This document shows positions 8,504 through 17,474 of a DNA stretch of 64,000 nt, piece after piece (the first letter of the stretch is position 1; the number at the start of each line of letters is the position of its first letter). The stretch spans positions 22,114-86,113 of the forward strand of contig NZ_SMKG01000006.1 of NCBI RefSeq assembly GCF_004348525.1, read 5' to 3'. Source of the DNA: Micromonospora sp. 15K316. Its GTDB lineage: Bacteria; Actinomycetota; Actinomycetes; Mycobacteriales; Micromonosporaceae. Under the pieces are notes generated by a model. The model did not search any database, had not been told where the DNA came from, and worked only from the letters and a program-made list of their open reading frames with translations. Position numbers and translations under genes: made by a program.

Positions 8504-8725
8504 TCACCGGACCGCGTCGATTGCTTCTTCGCTGTCGGCGACGTCTGGTGGGTTGAGGACGAGGTGCTGTACATCCAGCGGGAGAACGTCCCGGCCGTAG
8601 CGCATCAAGGTCGCCTCGAATGGCGCCGAAAGTGGTAGCGCTATGTTCTCGATGACAGAGGGCACAAGATCGTGAACGTCGGATCGCCCCGTCTCGGCCG
8701 GGGCAGGCCCGCTCGCCGTCCGCAC
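8504..8725 (-). CDS. hypothetical small protein (weak)
   Basis: A short reading of at most 73 residues. The central part (VHDLVPSVIENIALPLSAPF then RYGRDVLPLDVQHLVLNPPD) looks protein-like, with regular hydrophobic spacing, while the N-terminus is low-quality. It may be a small real gene or the end of a decayed one. No function is proposed and no ribosome site stands out. Confidence 0.3.
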   Translation of the reverse strand: MRTASGPAPAETGRSDVHDLVPSVIENIALPLSAPFEATLMRYGRDVLPLDVQHLVLNPPDVADSEEAIDAVR

Positions 8726-8748
8726 ACCTGCCCCTCGACGACCTCACC

Positions 8749-8764
8749 GTCACCGTACGGTGAC
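8749..8764. promoter_or_regulatory. 16-bp perfect palindrome
   Basis: GTCACCGTACGGTGAC is a perfect palindrome in the gap between the barstar-domain gene and the oxidoreductase array. It resembles a dimeric repressor site but has no well-placed intact gene on either side. Confidence 0.35.
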
Positions 8765-8891
8765 CGACATCGGAGGGTCACGGAGGGGGACGCGAAACGT
8801 TCTGCCCCGGTGAGCCGGGTCTGGTGCCAAGCTTCGCATCGGTACGGGGCGTTCTCTGGTCCACGAGGGCCCGGATACTGCCTCCGGGCTC

Positions 8892-9836
8892 TCATGAACG
8901 AACGCGGATGACCGTCTTCCCCTTGGTCCGCTGCGTCGGGTTGAGGGCGGCTACGGCGTCGTCGAGGGGCGCGACGGTGCCGATGTTCGGCCGCACACGT
9001 CCGTCCCGGACCCGCTGAGCGATTTCACCCAGCTGGGCGCGGTCGGATACGACGACGAAGTCGATCGCCAGGCCGTCAGCGGGGCGCGCCTGCGGCGGCC
9101 CGGTGACGGTCACCAGCGTTCCTCCGGCTCGGACCAGACCGGCGGACCGCCTCTGGATGTCGCCGCCGATGACGTCGAAGACCAGATCGACTCCGCCGAC
9201 GTCTTCCAGCGTGTCGTTGTCGAGGTCGACGAACTCGTGCACGCCGAAGTCGACAGCGGCCTGCCGGCCGCTGGCACGTCCGGTGCCGATGACGTAGGCG
9301 CCGGCCTGTCGGGCGAGCTGCGTCGCCATCGAACCGACTACGCCGGCGGCGCCGTGCACCAGGACACTCTGCCCCTCCAGGAGGTGGCCGTGATCGAACA
9401 GGCCCTGCCAGGCGGTCAGCCCCGCCATCGCGACGCCTGCCCCCACCGTGAAGTCGATGTCGCCCGGCAGTGGTGCGAGGTTGCGTGCCTCGACGACCGT
9501 GTACTCGGCGAGGCTGCCGTCGCGTGTCCAGTCCGTGAGGCCGAACACCCGCTGTCCCACCGACAGGCCCGTCGTGCCATAGCTGAGCGCGGTGACCACA
9601 CCGGCCACCTCGTGGCCGGGGATCGCCGGCGTCCGGTCGCGGCCGAGGCGATCGATCCAGGTCGAGGGCCATTCCAGCTCATTTCCGGTGAATCCCGACG
9701 CATGAACTTCGACGACGACATCGCCGTAGTTCGCGCCGTCAAGGCTGGCGAGCCTCGCCGCGTCCGGGTCGGGCCGCTCCGCCAGCGTCATCCCCGCCGT
9801 TCCCGCGGCGCGGTCCGTCACCACGATCGCTCTCAT
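8892..9836 (-). CDS. NADP-dependent quinone-type oxidoreductase
   Basis: A 314-residue zinc-free medium-chain dehydrogenase/reductase of the quinone oxidoreductase type, which reduces quinones or enones with NADPH. Visible are the GroES-like first half (PAIPGHEVAGVVTAL, VGQRVFGLTDW), the nucleotide-binding SVLVHGAAGVVGSMATQLAR and the end HRTKGKTV-like motif (QRTKGKTVIRV). The zinc-binding cysteines of alcohol dehydrogenases are absent. It is a close paralog of the genes at 11.1 kb and 33.1 kb; long stretches differ only at scattered bases from the 11.1 kb copy. ATG 9836 matches the paralogs' MKAIVVT start; an upstream GTG would add seven residues. Confidence 0.9.
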   Translation of the reverse strand: MRAIVVTDRAAGTAGMTLAERPDPDAARLASLDGANYGDVVVEVHASGFTGNELEWPSTWIDRLGRDRTPAIPGHEVAGVVTALSYGTTGLSVGQRVFGLTDWTRDGSLAEYTVVEARNLAPLPGDIDFTVGAGVAMAGLTAWQGLFDHGHLLEGQSVLVHGAAGVVGSMATQLARQAGAYVIGTGRASGRQAAVDFGVHEFVDLDNDTLEDVGGVDLVFDVIGGDIQRRSAGLVRAGGTLVTVTGPPQARPADGLAIDFVVVSDRAQLGEIAQRVRDGRVRPNIGTVAPLDDAVAALNPTQRTKGKTVIRVRS

Positions 9837-9957
9837 CTGCACACCTCTCCGTGTCACTTCTCGCCTGGCCTCCGTTACGACCTGACGGAGGCTCGCCGCT
9901 GTCGCTGCGTCGTCATGAAGGACCGCCGACCTGTTGGCCGACTCGAACGACGGACGG

Positions 9958-10431
9958 CTACGTCACGTCCTTTTCGAACGCCGCGAGCGCCTCGTCGCGG
10001 TCGCCCTCCGCGGGTGTGTGCGGGGGGTAGGCGCCGACGCCGGGATGAACCTTGTCGATGAGATCGAGGTACTCCGGGTTGCGGGCGATGAACCTACCCA
10101 CGACCGGGCAGATGACGGTGATCTTCTTCCCGCTCTCGCGGATCTCGTTCAGCACGCGCGCGATGAGCTCCGTGGCTACCCGATGGCGTCGGTAGGCGGG
10201 ATCGACCCAGGTCGTCAGCAGCACGACCCGGCCACCCACGAACCGGTACGAGAGCTCGGCGATCGCTTCGGCGCCGAGGGCGGCGACCCAGCGACCGCGC
10301 TCCGCGTCGTTGATGACATCGAACTCCCAGCTGGATTCCACTTCGCTGAGACTGGTGGTGTTCACAGCGGCAATGAGCGCCGCGTTGTTCTCTTCCCGGT
10401 TGGCCGCCTCGGCCGCGAAATTGATCGTCAT
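9958..10431 (-). CDS. NATD1-like GNAT acetyltransferase
   Basis: A 157-residue protein of the small GNAT subgroup (NATD1/YidJ-like, PF14542 type). The acetyl-CoA loop reads VDPAYRRHRVATELIARVL, followed by the family-specific ITVICPVVGRFIARNPEY. It is a paralog of the next gene upstream on the same strand, from which it is separated by about 40 bases. An upstream start at 10458 is possible, but ATG 10431 (MTIN) mirrors the MTIN start of the paralog. The substrate is unknown. It sits between two oxidoreductase paralogs in a duplicated block. Confidence 0.85.
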   Translation of the reverse strand: MTINFAAEAANREENNAALIAAVNTTSLSEVESSWEFDVINDAERGRWVAALGAEAIAELSYRFVGGRVVLLTTWVDPAYRRHRVATELIARVLNEIRESGKKITVICPVVGRFIARNPEYLDLIDKVHPGVGAYPPHTPAEGDRDEALAAFEKDVT

Positions 10432-10467
10432 TGCCACACTCTCGGTCAAGGGAGCCAATAGGCAGAG

Positions 10468-10938
10468 TCAGGACAGAGGAGCGCGATCCTGGGTAACTCC
10501 CGGGTGCTCAGGGTTGATGAGGTCGGCGTACTCCGGGTTGTGCTCGATGAAGGTGCGCACGATCGGGCACATGACGGTGACCGTCTTGCCTTGCGCGCGC
10601 ACGTCGTCCAGCACGCGTCGGATCAGCTCGGTGGCGATGCCCTGTTTGCGAAACTCAGGGAACACCAAGATGGCCAGCAGCACGAGCCGGTCGTCTCCGG
10701 CGACGTTGTAGGTCAGCCCGGCCACCTCTCGGTCCCCGACGATGCCGTCGTAGATGCCGAGTTTCTCGTCGTTGACGACTCGGAGGTCGAACGCGGAGGC
10801 GTGGGGATCGTCGACCACCTCGTCGATGAGGATGGCCTGATCCTGGCTGAGGGTGCCTTTCCCGTCGGGGTGCTCGAAGGCGTGGCGGGTCGGCTCGGTC
10901 GGGTCGGTCATGGGGGATACGTCCTCGTTGATGGTCAT
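10468..10938 (-). CDS. NATD1-like GNAT acetyltransferase
   Basis: A 156-residue paralog of the downstream acetyltransferase. Motifs are VFPEFRKQGIATELIRRVL for the acetyl-CoA loop and VTVMCPIVRTFIEHNPEYADLI. The N-terminal part (HAFEHPDGKGTLSQDQA) differs from its twin. ATG 10938 is used; ATG 10911 would shorten it by nine residues. Likely co-transcribed with the oxidoreductase upstream at 11.1-12.0 kb and the second GNAT below. Confidence 0.85.
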   Translation of the reverse strand: MTINEDVSPMTDPTEPTRHAFEHPDGKGTLSQDQAILIDEVVDDPHASAFDLRVVNDEKLGIYDGIVGDREVAGLTYNVAGDDRLVLLAILVFPEFRKQGIATELIRRVLDDVRAQGKTVTVMCPIVRTFIEHNPEYADLINPEHPGVTQDRAPLS

Positions 10939-11067
10939 CAGATCACTTCCGGTCGTGACGGTAGTCGTACTGGCTCAGCCGCACGCCGTCGAGGTGAGGT
11001 GAAGGCCCAGTGACCGACGTACTTCTTGCTCCTGCGGGTCGTCCTCGTGCTCGGGTGTGCCGAGTTC

Positions 11068-11985
11068 CTACGGACGAACCCGGATGATCGTCTTTCCCTT
11101 GATCCGCTCGGTCGGGTTGAACGCGGCGACGGCGTCGTCGAGGGCCGCGACGGTGCCGATGACCGTCCGCAGTCGTCCGTCCCGCACCCGCCGGACGACC
11201 TCGCCCAGTTGGGCGCGATCGGGCTCGACGACGAAGTCGACCGCGAGACCTTCCGCGGGCCGCGCCTCGGGTGGCCCGGCGATGGTCACCAGCGTTCCTC
11301 CGGCTCGAATCAGGCCGGCGGACCGCTTCTGGATGTCGCCGCCGATGACGTCGAAGACCAGATCGACTTCGCCGACGTCTTCCAGGGCGTCGTTCTCGAG
11401 GTCGACGAACTCCTTCGCGCCGAAGTCGAGCGCCGTCTGACGGTCGGCGGTTCGTCCGGTGCCGATGACGTAGGCGCCGGCCTCGCGGGCGAGCTGGGTC
11501 ACCATCGATCCGACTCCGCCGGCCGCGCCGTGCACGAGGACGCTCTGCCCCGACTGAAGGCGGCCGTGCGCGAACAGTCCCTGCCACGCGGTCAGGCCCG
11601 AGATCGGCAGGCTCGCGCCGACCGTGAAGTCGACGTCGCCGGGCAGCGGCGCGAGGTTGCGCGCCTCGACGGCCACGTACTCCGCCAGGGTGCCGTCGCG
11701 AGTCCAGTCCGTGAGGCCGAACACCCGCTGCCCCACGGACAGCCCCGTCGTGCCATAGCCGAGCGCGCTGACCACTCCGGCCAGCTCGTGCCCGGGGATC
11801 GACGGCGTCCGGTCGCGGCCGAGGCGATCGGTCCAGGTCGAGGGCCAGCTCAGCTCACCTGGAGTGAATCCCGACGCGTGAACCTGAACGACGACGTCGT
11901 TCAGCGCCGGTTCCGGCTCGGGCCGCTCCACCAGCGTCATCCCGGCCGTTCCCGCAGCCTGGTCGGTCACCACTATCGCTTTCAT
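11068..11985 (-). CDS. NADP-dependent quinone-type oxidoreductase
   Basis: A 305-residue paralog of the 8.9 kb gene with the same architecture: IPGHELAGVVSAL and VGQRVFGLTDW in the first half, SVLVHGAAGGVGSMVTQLAR as the nucleotide-binding turn, and ERIKGKTIIRVRP at the end. The only clear length difference is near residue 30, where the 8.9 kb copy has a short insertion. GGATCCTCC upstream (reading GGAGGATCC on the coding strand) gives a strong ribosome site for ATG 11985. It heads a minus-strand run with the two GNAT genes and the second oxidoreductase. Confidence 0.9.
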   Translation of the reverse strand: MKAIVVTDQAAGTAGMTLVERPEPEPALNDVVVQVHASGFTPGELSWPSTWTDRLGRDRTPSIPGHELAGVVSALGYGTTGLSVGQRVFGLTDWTRDGTLAEYVAVEARNLAPLPGDVDFTVGASLPISGLTAWQGLFAHGRLQSGQSVLVHGAAGGVGSMVTQLAREAGAYVIGTGRTADRQTALDFGAKEFVDLENDALEDVGEVDLVFDVIGGDIQKRSAGLIRAGGTLVTIAGPPEARPAEGLAVDFVVEPDRAQLGEVVRRVRDGRLRTVIGTVAALDDAVAAFNPTERIKGKTIIRVRP

Positions 11986-12882
11986 GGGGATCCTCCTTGA
12001 TCACGTGTCTGTTTGGCGAAGATGCCGCAGGGATGGTTCATTCGACGCCTGATGTCGGGGTCGTAGTCGCCGCCGGCCGATCGGGCCAAGGCCGATTGTC
12101 GGCAGCGCGACCCGCCCCCGCCGGCCGATCCCGCGACTGGGCGCGATCGGGCACGACGATGAAGTCGAGCGCCAGGGGAGGGCTTCTGTGCCTTGAACGC
12201 TGTTGGGGTGAAGAGGCCAGCCGCGTCGACGAGCAGGACCGTGTCAGACCGCCCGGCGGTGAGCCGTTGTCGGATCTTGGGCGTCCGCTCTCGGTGAGCT
12301 CGGCCGCTCAGTCCCATGCCCTTCCGTTCTGCGACAGGGCTTCGACAGCGGCCCCGGCCTGGTCCTGGTCTCGGCCTGTGCCCACGGCAATGCCGCCCTC
12401 GGCGATGACTCGGCGGTTGTGGCGATGCCTGTGCCGCTCGGCGAGCTTACGGCCCTCGACACTCTCACCCATGACAGTTGTCTCTTCTCCACCGAATCGC
12501 GACTCGTGTCGGCAGCAACCGGCTTCTCCCATGAGTGGTGCGAGGTCCCTGGAACTCGGGCATTGCTGGGCAAGCCGGACAGTTCGTCGCCAGCGGAGTC
12601 ACCCAGTCGAACACCCCGAACGTAGTCACGGTAGAACTGGTCTGTCAAGTCCAGTCTGAGGGGCAAGTGGATGCTGCTACGGTGCGATTAACACCAAGCT
12701 AACTGTCATGGGAGCGACATCCGCCCCCGCTGGCCATCCGGTGCCTAGTCGGACCAGATGGTCCATGGAAGGTGGGCGTCGCGGGAATACGACGAGCCCG
12801 TCGAGCGTCTGTATCTCTGCGCGTCCAGGTACGTGTCGCCTCGTTCCCCAATTTCGGGCCAGAAGGCCGGGAAGGGAGAGCT
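11986..12882. other. long intergenic region with gene scraps
   Basis: About 900 bases without a supported gene. It contains a 40-base scrap of a further oxidoreductase copy (12137-12176, listed separately). A short minus-strand reading of 57 codons near 12308-12481 (MGESVEGRKLAERHRH...) has weak upstream GGAGAAGAG but no recognisable homology. The rest reads as decayed sequence. Confidence 0.4.
12137..12176 (-). pseudogene. scrap of a third local oxidoreductase copy
   Basis: This 40-base piece (beginning CTGGGCGCGATCGGGCACGA on the plus strand) matches the same internal position of both neighbouring oxidoreductase genes, near 9030 and 11210, with only a handful of differences to each. The flanks do not match. 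It is a remnant of another copy, deleted except for this piece. Confidence 0.55.
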
Positions 12883-13356
12883 GTGTCCCAGCACACCCAG
12901 TACCACAAGAACCCGGAGGCCGTTTCGCGGCTCGACCCGGAGCAGTACCGCGTGACCCAGCAGGACGGCACCGAGCGCCCGTTCGCCAACGCCTACTGGG
13001 ACAACCATGAGCCCGGCATCTACGTCGACGTCGTGTCCGGCGAGCCGCTGTTCGCGTCGGTCGACAAGTACGACAGCAACTCCGGCTGGCCGAGCTTCAC
13101 GAAGCCGATCGCGGAGGCGAACGTCGTCGAGCGCAAGGACTTCAGCCACGGGATGATTCGGGTTGAGGCCCGCTCGCTGCACGGGGACAGCCACCTCGGC
13201 CACGTCTTCGACGACGGTCCCCGGGACAAGGGCGGTCTGCGCTACTGCATCAACTCCGCGTCGTTGCGGTTCATCCACCTCGACGACCTGGAGAACGCAG
13301 GGTACGGCGAATACCGCACCCTGTTCACGAGTGACAACAACACCGGCGACAAGTAG
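12883..13356 (+). CDS. msrB: peptide-methionine (R)-S-oxide reductase MsrB
   Basis: A 157-residue enzyme that reduces the R form of methionine sulfoxide in proteins. The GWPSF motif, [10 protein letters not shown], and the catalytic-cysteine segment [11 protein letters not shown] are all present. The CxxC zinc pairs of zinc-type MsrB proteins are absent, and the position before GWPSF that often carries a resolving Cys is Ser, so reduction probably uses another thiol directly. GTG 12883 follows GAAGGGAGAG at correct spacing. It forms an operon with msrA, nine bases downstream, ending at a strong hairpin. Confidence 0.93.
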   Translation: MSQHTQYHKNPEAVSRLDPEQYRVTQQDGTERPFANAYWDNHEPGIYVDVVSGEPLFASVDKYDSNSGWPSFTKPIAEANVVERKDFSHGMIRVEARSLHGDSHLGHVFDDGPRDKGGLRYCINSASLRFIHLDDLENAGYGEYRTLFTSDNNTGDK

Positions 13357-13365
13357 GGAGACGAC

Positions 13366-13872
13366 GTGACCACGGAGAAGGCGATTCTCGCCGGCGGCTG
13401 CTTCTGGGGCATGGAGGAGCTGTTCCGCCACCAGCCCGGCGTCGTGTCCACGCGCGTCGGTTACAGCGGCGGCGACGTCCCGAACGCCACCTACCGCAAC
13501 CACGGCACCCACGCGGAGTCCATCGAGGTCGTCTACGACACCGAGAAGACCGACTTCCGCGAGCTGCTCGAGTTCTTCTTCCAGGTCCATGACCCCTCGA
13601 CGAAGAACCGCCAGGGCAACGACATCGGCACCAGCTACCGCTCGGCGATCTTCTACACCAGCGACGAGCAGAAGCGGGTCGCCGAGGACACGATTGCCGA
13701 CGTCGACGCCTCGGGCCTGTGGCCCGGCAAGGTCGTCACCGAGGTCACCCCGGCGGGCGACTTCTGGGAGGCCGAGCCCGAGCACCAGAACTACCTGCAG
13801 ACCTACCCCAACGGTTACACCTGCCACTTCCCGCGCCCGGGGTGGAAGCTCCCGAAGCGGGCGAAGGCCTGA
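13366..13872 (+). CDS. msrA: peptide-methionine (S)-S-oxide reductase MsrA
   Basis: A 168-residue MsrA that repairs the S form of methionine sulfoxide. The catalytic motif GGCFWGMEE lies at residues 10-18, followed by [16 protein letters not shown] and the YQ-type C-terminal segment EPEHQNYLQ. Length is standard. The GTG start lies nine bases after msrB, with AGGGAG ahead of it, so the two are translated from one message. Both epimers of methionine sulfoxide are thus handled by this operon. Confidence 0.95.
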   Translation: MTTEKAILAGGCFWGMEELFRHQPGVVSTRVGYSGGDVPNATYRNHGTHAESIEVVYDTEKTDFRELLEFFFQVHDPSTKNRQGNDIGTSYRSAIFYTSDEQKRVAEDTIADVDASGLWPGKVVTEVTPAGDFWEAEPEHQNYLQTYPNGYTCHFPRPGWKLPKRAKA

Positions 13873-13878
13873 CACCTG

Positions 13879-13908
13879 CGGCGCGCGGACCTTGCGGTCC
13901 GCGCGCCG
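13879..13908 (+). terminator. terminator of msrB-msrA
   Basis: A perfect 13-bp stem (CGGCGCGCGGACC with GGTCCGCGCGCCG) and a TTGC loop start seven bases after the msrA stop codon. Confidence 0.85.
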
Positions 13909-14050
13909 ACTCGCGCCGAGGTGGTCGGCGTGAACGAGGTGTCAGCCGGAGGGGTGGAGCCGGCACCGGTGCCGGTGCCGAGCCACCATCACCGCTGTCG
14001 CATGTCAGAATGCCCCAAATCGGAGTAGAGCTGGCAGAACGGGCGGGCCG

Positions 14051-15232
14051 ATGACGAGGAGCAACGCGGCCGAGCTGGTGCGGAAGGCCGGTGATCCTCA
14101 GCGAGCTACGTTCCTGGAACTCTTCTTCGACCTGGTGTTCGTTCTCGCGCTCACCCAGCTCTCGCGCGGCCTGACCGAGGATCTCGGGTGGAGCGGCGCC
14201 TTCCGGACGCTGGTGCTCTTGGGGGCCATGTGGTGGATCTGGTCCAGCACCGCGTGGCTGACCGACCGGACGGACCCGCAACGACCGCTGATCCAGACAC
14301 TGGTCATCGCGACCATGGTCGGCGGCCTCGTCATGGCGGCGGCGGTGCCCGAGGCGTACGGCGACACGGGCCTGATCTTCGCGGGCGCCTACGTCGCCAT
14401 CCAGCTCGGCCGTGGGCTCGTCCTCATCGTCTTTCTGCGTGGCCACGAGCTGCAGCGCATCGGCGTGCGCGGGCTGTTCTGGTACGGCCTGTCGGCGCTG
14501 CCGTGGATCGCGGGGGCGCTCGTGGACGGCACGGTGCGTGGGGCGCTGTGGGCACTCGCGGTGGTCCTCGACCACACGGCAGGCAAGATCGGCTTCCCCA
14601 CGCCGGGGGCGGGTCGTACGCCCAGCCAGGACCTTGTGATCTCGGGCGAGCACCTGGCCGAGCGCTACCAGCAGTTCTTCATCATCGCGCTCGGCGACAT
14701 GATCCTGGTCACCGGCCTCGCGCTGGGCGGCAGCGGCTTCGCATCGGGCGCGGTCACCGCGTTCGCGGTGTCGATCGCGACCACCGTGCTGCTGTGGCGG
14801 ATCTACATCTACCGCGCCGGGCAGGTCCTGGCGGAAGCGATCGCCGTGTCCGCCGACCCGGTCCGCCTCGCCGGATCAGCGTCATACGCCCACCTGGGCA
14901 TGGTGGCCGGCGTGGTCGCGGCGGCCGTCGGCGCCGAACTTGTCATCGCCGACCCGTTCGGGCACACCCCGCCGGCCTGGATCGCCGTCATCCTCGGCGG
15001 ACCCGCGCTGTACGTGGCCGGACGCGCGCGCTTCGAGCACGCGGTATTCGGCCGCGTGTCCCGGTCCCGGCCGATCGGCGTCCTCGCGCTGGCCGCCCTG
15101 ACACCGGCGATGCTCCCCCTGCCGCCAGTCGTGGTCGCCGCCGCCGCTGCCCTCGTCCTGGCCGGGATCGCCATATCCGACGCGGCCCGCGCCCGCAGGC
15201 GCCCGTCCGAGCCGCCGTCACCACCCGGTTAG
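14051..15232 (+). CDS. LtrA-family membrane protein
   Basis: A 393-residue polytopic membrane protein of the LtrA (low temperature requirement A) family, role unknown in most bacteria. Diagnostic motifs: ATFLELFFDLVFVLALTQLS at the start, MWWIWSSTAWLTDR, GEHLAERYQQFFIIALGD in the middle and LLWRIYIYRAGQ. About ten hydrophobic segments are visible. It is the first of three LtrA paralogs in the window (also 27.6 kb and 54 kb). ATG 14051 follows GCAGAACGGGCGGGCCG, with no strong ribosome site, so the start could shift slightly. Confidence 0.9.
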   Translation: MTRSNAAELVRKAGDPQRATFLELFFDLVFVLALTQLSRGLTEDLGWSGAFRTLVLLGAMWWIWSSTAWLTDRTDPQRPLIQTLVIATMVGGLVMAAAVPEAYGDTGLIFAGAYVAIQLGRGLVLIVFLRGHELQRIGVRGLFWYGLSALPWIAGALVDGTVRGALWALAVVLDHTAGKIGFPTPGAGRTPSQDLVISGEHLAERYQQFFIIALGDMILVTGLALGGSGFASGAVTAFAVSIATTVLLWRIYIYRAGQVLAEAIAVSADPVRLAGSASYAHLGMVAGVVAAAVGAELVIADPFGHTPPAWIAVILGGPALYVAGRARFEHAVFGRVSRSRPIGVLALAALTPAMLPLPPVVVAAAAALVLAGIAISDAARARRRPSEPPSPPG

Positions 15233-15509
15233 CCGGACGTGTCACCCGTCTCCGTTGAACTCGGTGACGGCACGAGCGGGCCTACCGTGCGTCGCCGAGC
15301 GGCCCCCGGGCGGCGACTTTGCCGCAGTCGGGACCAAATGGTTCAGAAATCACTAGCCCTGTCGGCGCTTTCGCGGACCGAGCGCCCCTTCATCAAGCTG
15401 GTGGAACAGTTGTTCGTCTTTCCTCATCGCGCCAAAACGGCATGACGCCAGATGGACTACAGGGTCCCATTCTCGCTGGATTATCTCGCCGCGCCGATAC
15501 ACTTGACCA

Positions 15510-16166
15510 ATGGGCGACGAGCAGGTGGCTGCGCCGACGAAGCAGCGGAGGATCAGTCAACGGGGCATCGCGACCCGAGAGCGGATCCTCGAGGCGGCGA
15601 ACCGGCTGATGCTCGTGCGCGGAGTCAACGCGACCACCCTCGACGACATCCGCGAGGCAAGCCAGACGAGCAAGTCCCAGCTCTACCACCACTTCGCCGA
15701 CAAGCAGGAACTCGTGCGCGCCTTGGTCAGGTATCGAGGCGCGCTCGTCCTGCAGCGCGAGCGCGGAGGGCTCGAACGGCTGAGATCCTTCTCGGGCCTG
15801 GTTCGATGGCGTAACGCGCTTGTCCAGGCCAACGCCCTGAACAACGGCAAATACGGGTGTGGCCTCGGGTCGATGGCCGTCGAGTTGTCGGATCAAGATG
15901 AGCAGGCTCGATCGATGCTGTCCGAGACGTTCGCGGCATGGGAAAAGCTGATCAGTGATGGTCTGCACCGAATGCGGGACAGCGGCGCACTGCGCCAGGA
16001 CGCCGAGCCGGAGAAATTGGCCACGGGCTTGATGGCGGCTCTGCAAGGCGGCTACTTGCTGGCGAACGCCGCGCACGACGTCGCACCCATGGAAGTTGCC
16101 CTGGACATGGCGCTGGAACACATCAAATCGTTCCTCTCGGAGCCGCCCGGCGGGTCGACCCGTTAA
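15510..16166 (+). CDS. TetR-family regulator
   Basis: A 218-residue TetR-type repressor. The helix-turn-helix is at residues 20-65: IATRERILEAANRLMLVRGV, then TTLDDIREAS, SKSQLYHHFADKQELV. The C-terminal ligand domain is normal length. It resembles the LmrA/YxaF-like subgroup, whose operators contain TGGACT half sites, and two such palindromes (16293-16308, 16437-16450) lie between this gene and the osmC gene downstream. I infer it represses the OsmC gene, perhaps itself, and responds to an oxidant or small ligand. Confidence 0.9.
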   Translation: MGDEQVAAPTKQRRISQRGIATRERILEAANRLMLVRGVNATTLDDIREASQTSKSQLYHHFADKQELVRALVRYRGALVLQRERGGLERLRSFSGLVRWRNALVQANALNNGKYGCGLGSMAVELSDQDEQARSMLSETFAAWEKLISDGLHRMRDSGALRQDAEPEKLATGLMAALQGGYLLANAAHDVAPMEVALDMALEHIKSFLSEPPGGSTR

Positions 16167-16292
16167 TTGGCTCCTTCTGACCGTGATCAGTGGGGCCCGG
16201 CGGGCGCGAACGGCCCGGAGGTCGATGACGGTAGGTTGCGCGGTTCGACATCGGCGTCGCCACCTCCTGGCATTGCGCCCGCCCTGGATTAA

Positions 16293-16308
16293 TGGACTTA
16301 CGAGTCCA
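16293..16308. promoter_or_regulatory. TetR-type operator, site 1
   Basis: TGGACT-TACG-AGTCCA, a perfect inverted repeat with 6-bp arms, 127 bases after the TetR stop codon. It matches the known half-site style of LmrA/YxaF-like TetR repressors. Confidence 0.65.
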
Positions 16309-16436
16309 TGACCGGGTTCTATGCCGAGCGAGTTCGGTTGCGGATGCCCGGGTCCTCGCCTCCTCTGATTGCAGTTCAAAACGTCCGGGATGATGGCTCG
16401 TGGGGATCGAGCGGATCTGGAGGCTAGCGATCAATT

Positions 16437-16450
16437 GGACTATCTAGTCC
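16437..16450. promoter_or_regulatory. TetR-type operator, site 2
   Basis: GGACTA-TC-TAGTCC, a perfect 14-bp inverted repeat sharing the GGACT half site with site 1 and lying about 137 bases ahead of the osmC start. Confidence 0.65.
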
Positions 16451-16586
16451 GAGGGCGCTAGCCTGCGGAGGCACTCGGTCATGGGTCACGCGCCTGGCCG
16501 CAGCCCCCGCTCAGGCCGCGGCGCGGCTGCTGCCGGATCCGCGTACCTGGACCGTCACTACCAGGAACTACAGGAAGGCGCGGCTG

Positions 16587-17015
16587 ATGGAAGCCGATAA
16601 GGATCGTGTCGTCGCAAACGCCCGAGCTGTCCTTCCGCTCACTGAGCGCCGGCGCACGGACCTCACCACCCGCAACTTCAACTTCGTCGCCGACGAACCG
16701 CACAACGGCGCCCTCGGCGACGGCCCGACGCCGACGGAGTACCTGCTGATGGCGCTCGCGTCGTGCACCGCTCAGACGCTGCGGCAGTACGTCGACTACA
16801 AGTACGACAACGCCGGTGACATCACCGTCGAGATCGACTACCACGAACCCGAGCGGGAAGGCGAAGAGCGTTACCTGAAGCGCACGATCACGCTGAGCGA
16901 AGAACCTGACCCCGACGACCTGAAGGTGATGCACGACATCGCCGAGAAGTCCCCGGTCACCCTGCTGATCCAGTTCGCGTGGAGCGTGAGGACCGAGTTC
17001 GTCGGGCCACGCTGA
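16587..17015 (+). CDS. OsmC-family peroxide reductase-like protein
   Basis: A 142-residue OsmC/Ohr-superfamily protein, which reduces organic hydroperoxides with a reactive cysteine. The peroxidatic Cys is present in LMALASCTAQTLRQY. The second conserved Cys, normally in a KCPV motif, is Ser here (AEKSPVTLLI). Either it belongs to a one-cysteine subfamily or the resolving thiol comes from a partner. GDGPTPTEYLL before the active helix is typical. TetR-type operators lie upstream; NhaA-DsbA follows 460 bases downstream. Confidence 0.88.
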   Translation: MEADKDRVVANARAVLPLTERRRTDLTTRNFNFVADEPHNGALGDGPTPTEYLLMALASCTAQTLRQYVDYKYDNAGDITVEIDYHEPEREGEERYLKRTITLSEEPDPDDLKVMHDIAEKSPVTLLIQFAWSVRTEFVGPR

Positions 17016-17474
17016 GAATCAGGTCCGCTTGCTGCTCGGCGATCAAAGCCACGTAGCAAGCGGCGGTCGTTGCGCCCCAGCCCGGCGACAGCGCGGCTCG
17101 CACGCGGCGCGGGTCCCGGTCTTCGCGATCGACCGGTGACTCGTGCACCTGGCGCGGAACCGGGTCTGCGGTCGGGCCAGGTCGCGGCCCGCCCGCGCCG
17201 ATCCTGCTCGCCGACGCGCTCGCCGACCGCGACGACGCGGGCGAGCCTTCGTCGCCGATATCTCCGGGTCCACCATCGCGGCGTTCACGCGCCGACCATG
17301 AGCCCACCGGCAGTCGCCCGCGTCCCGCAGGGCATCCGCGCGTCCCGGCGCTCTCTCCCCACCGGCCACGGCCGCAGGCAGCGGGATCAGTACTGAACCA
17401 AGGGTCACGTGCCGCATCGCCGCACGTGATCCGGCTAACCGTGCCGGCCCGGCCGGCGCTTCGGAAGGTGACGT
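17016..17474. other. intergenic, no supported gene
   Basis: A 459-base gap between osmC and nhaA. Open frames here are GC-driven and lack start signals or motifs. I see no clear terminator. Confidence 0.4.

Larger units (their letters stand above)
16167..16586. other. intergenic regulatory region, tetR-osmC
   Basis: A 420-base gap with no gene supported. It contains the two TGGACT/AGTCCA-type palindromes described separately; otherwise nothing recognisable. Confidence 0.5.

Noticed and set aside
12308..12481. 57-codon minus-strand reading near 12.4 kb
   Set aside because: Weak ribosome site, no known family, and it lies in a region of gene scraps.
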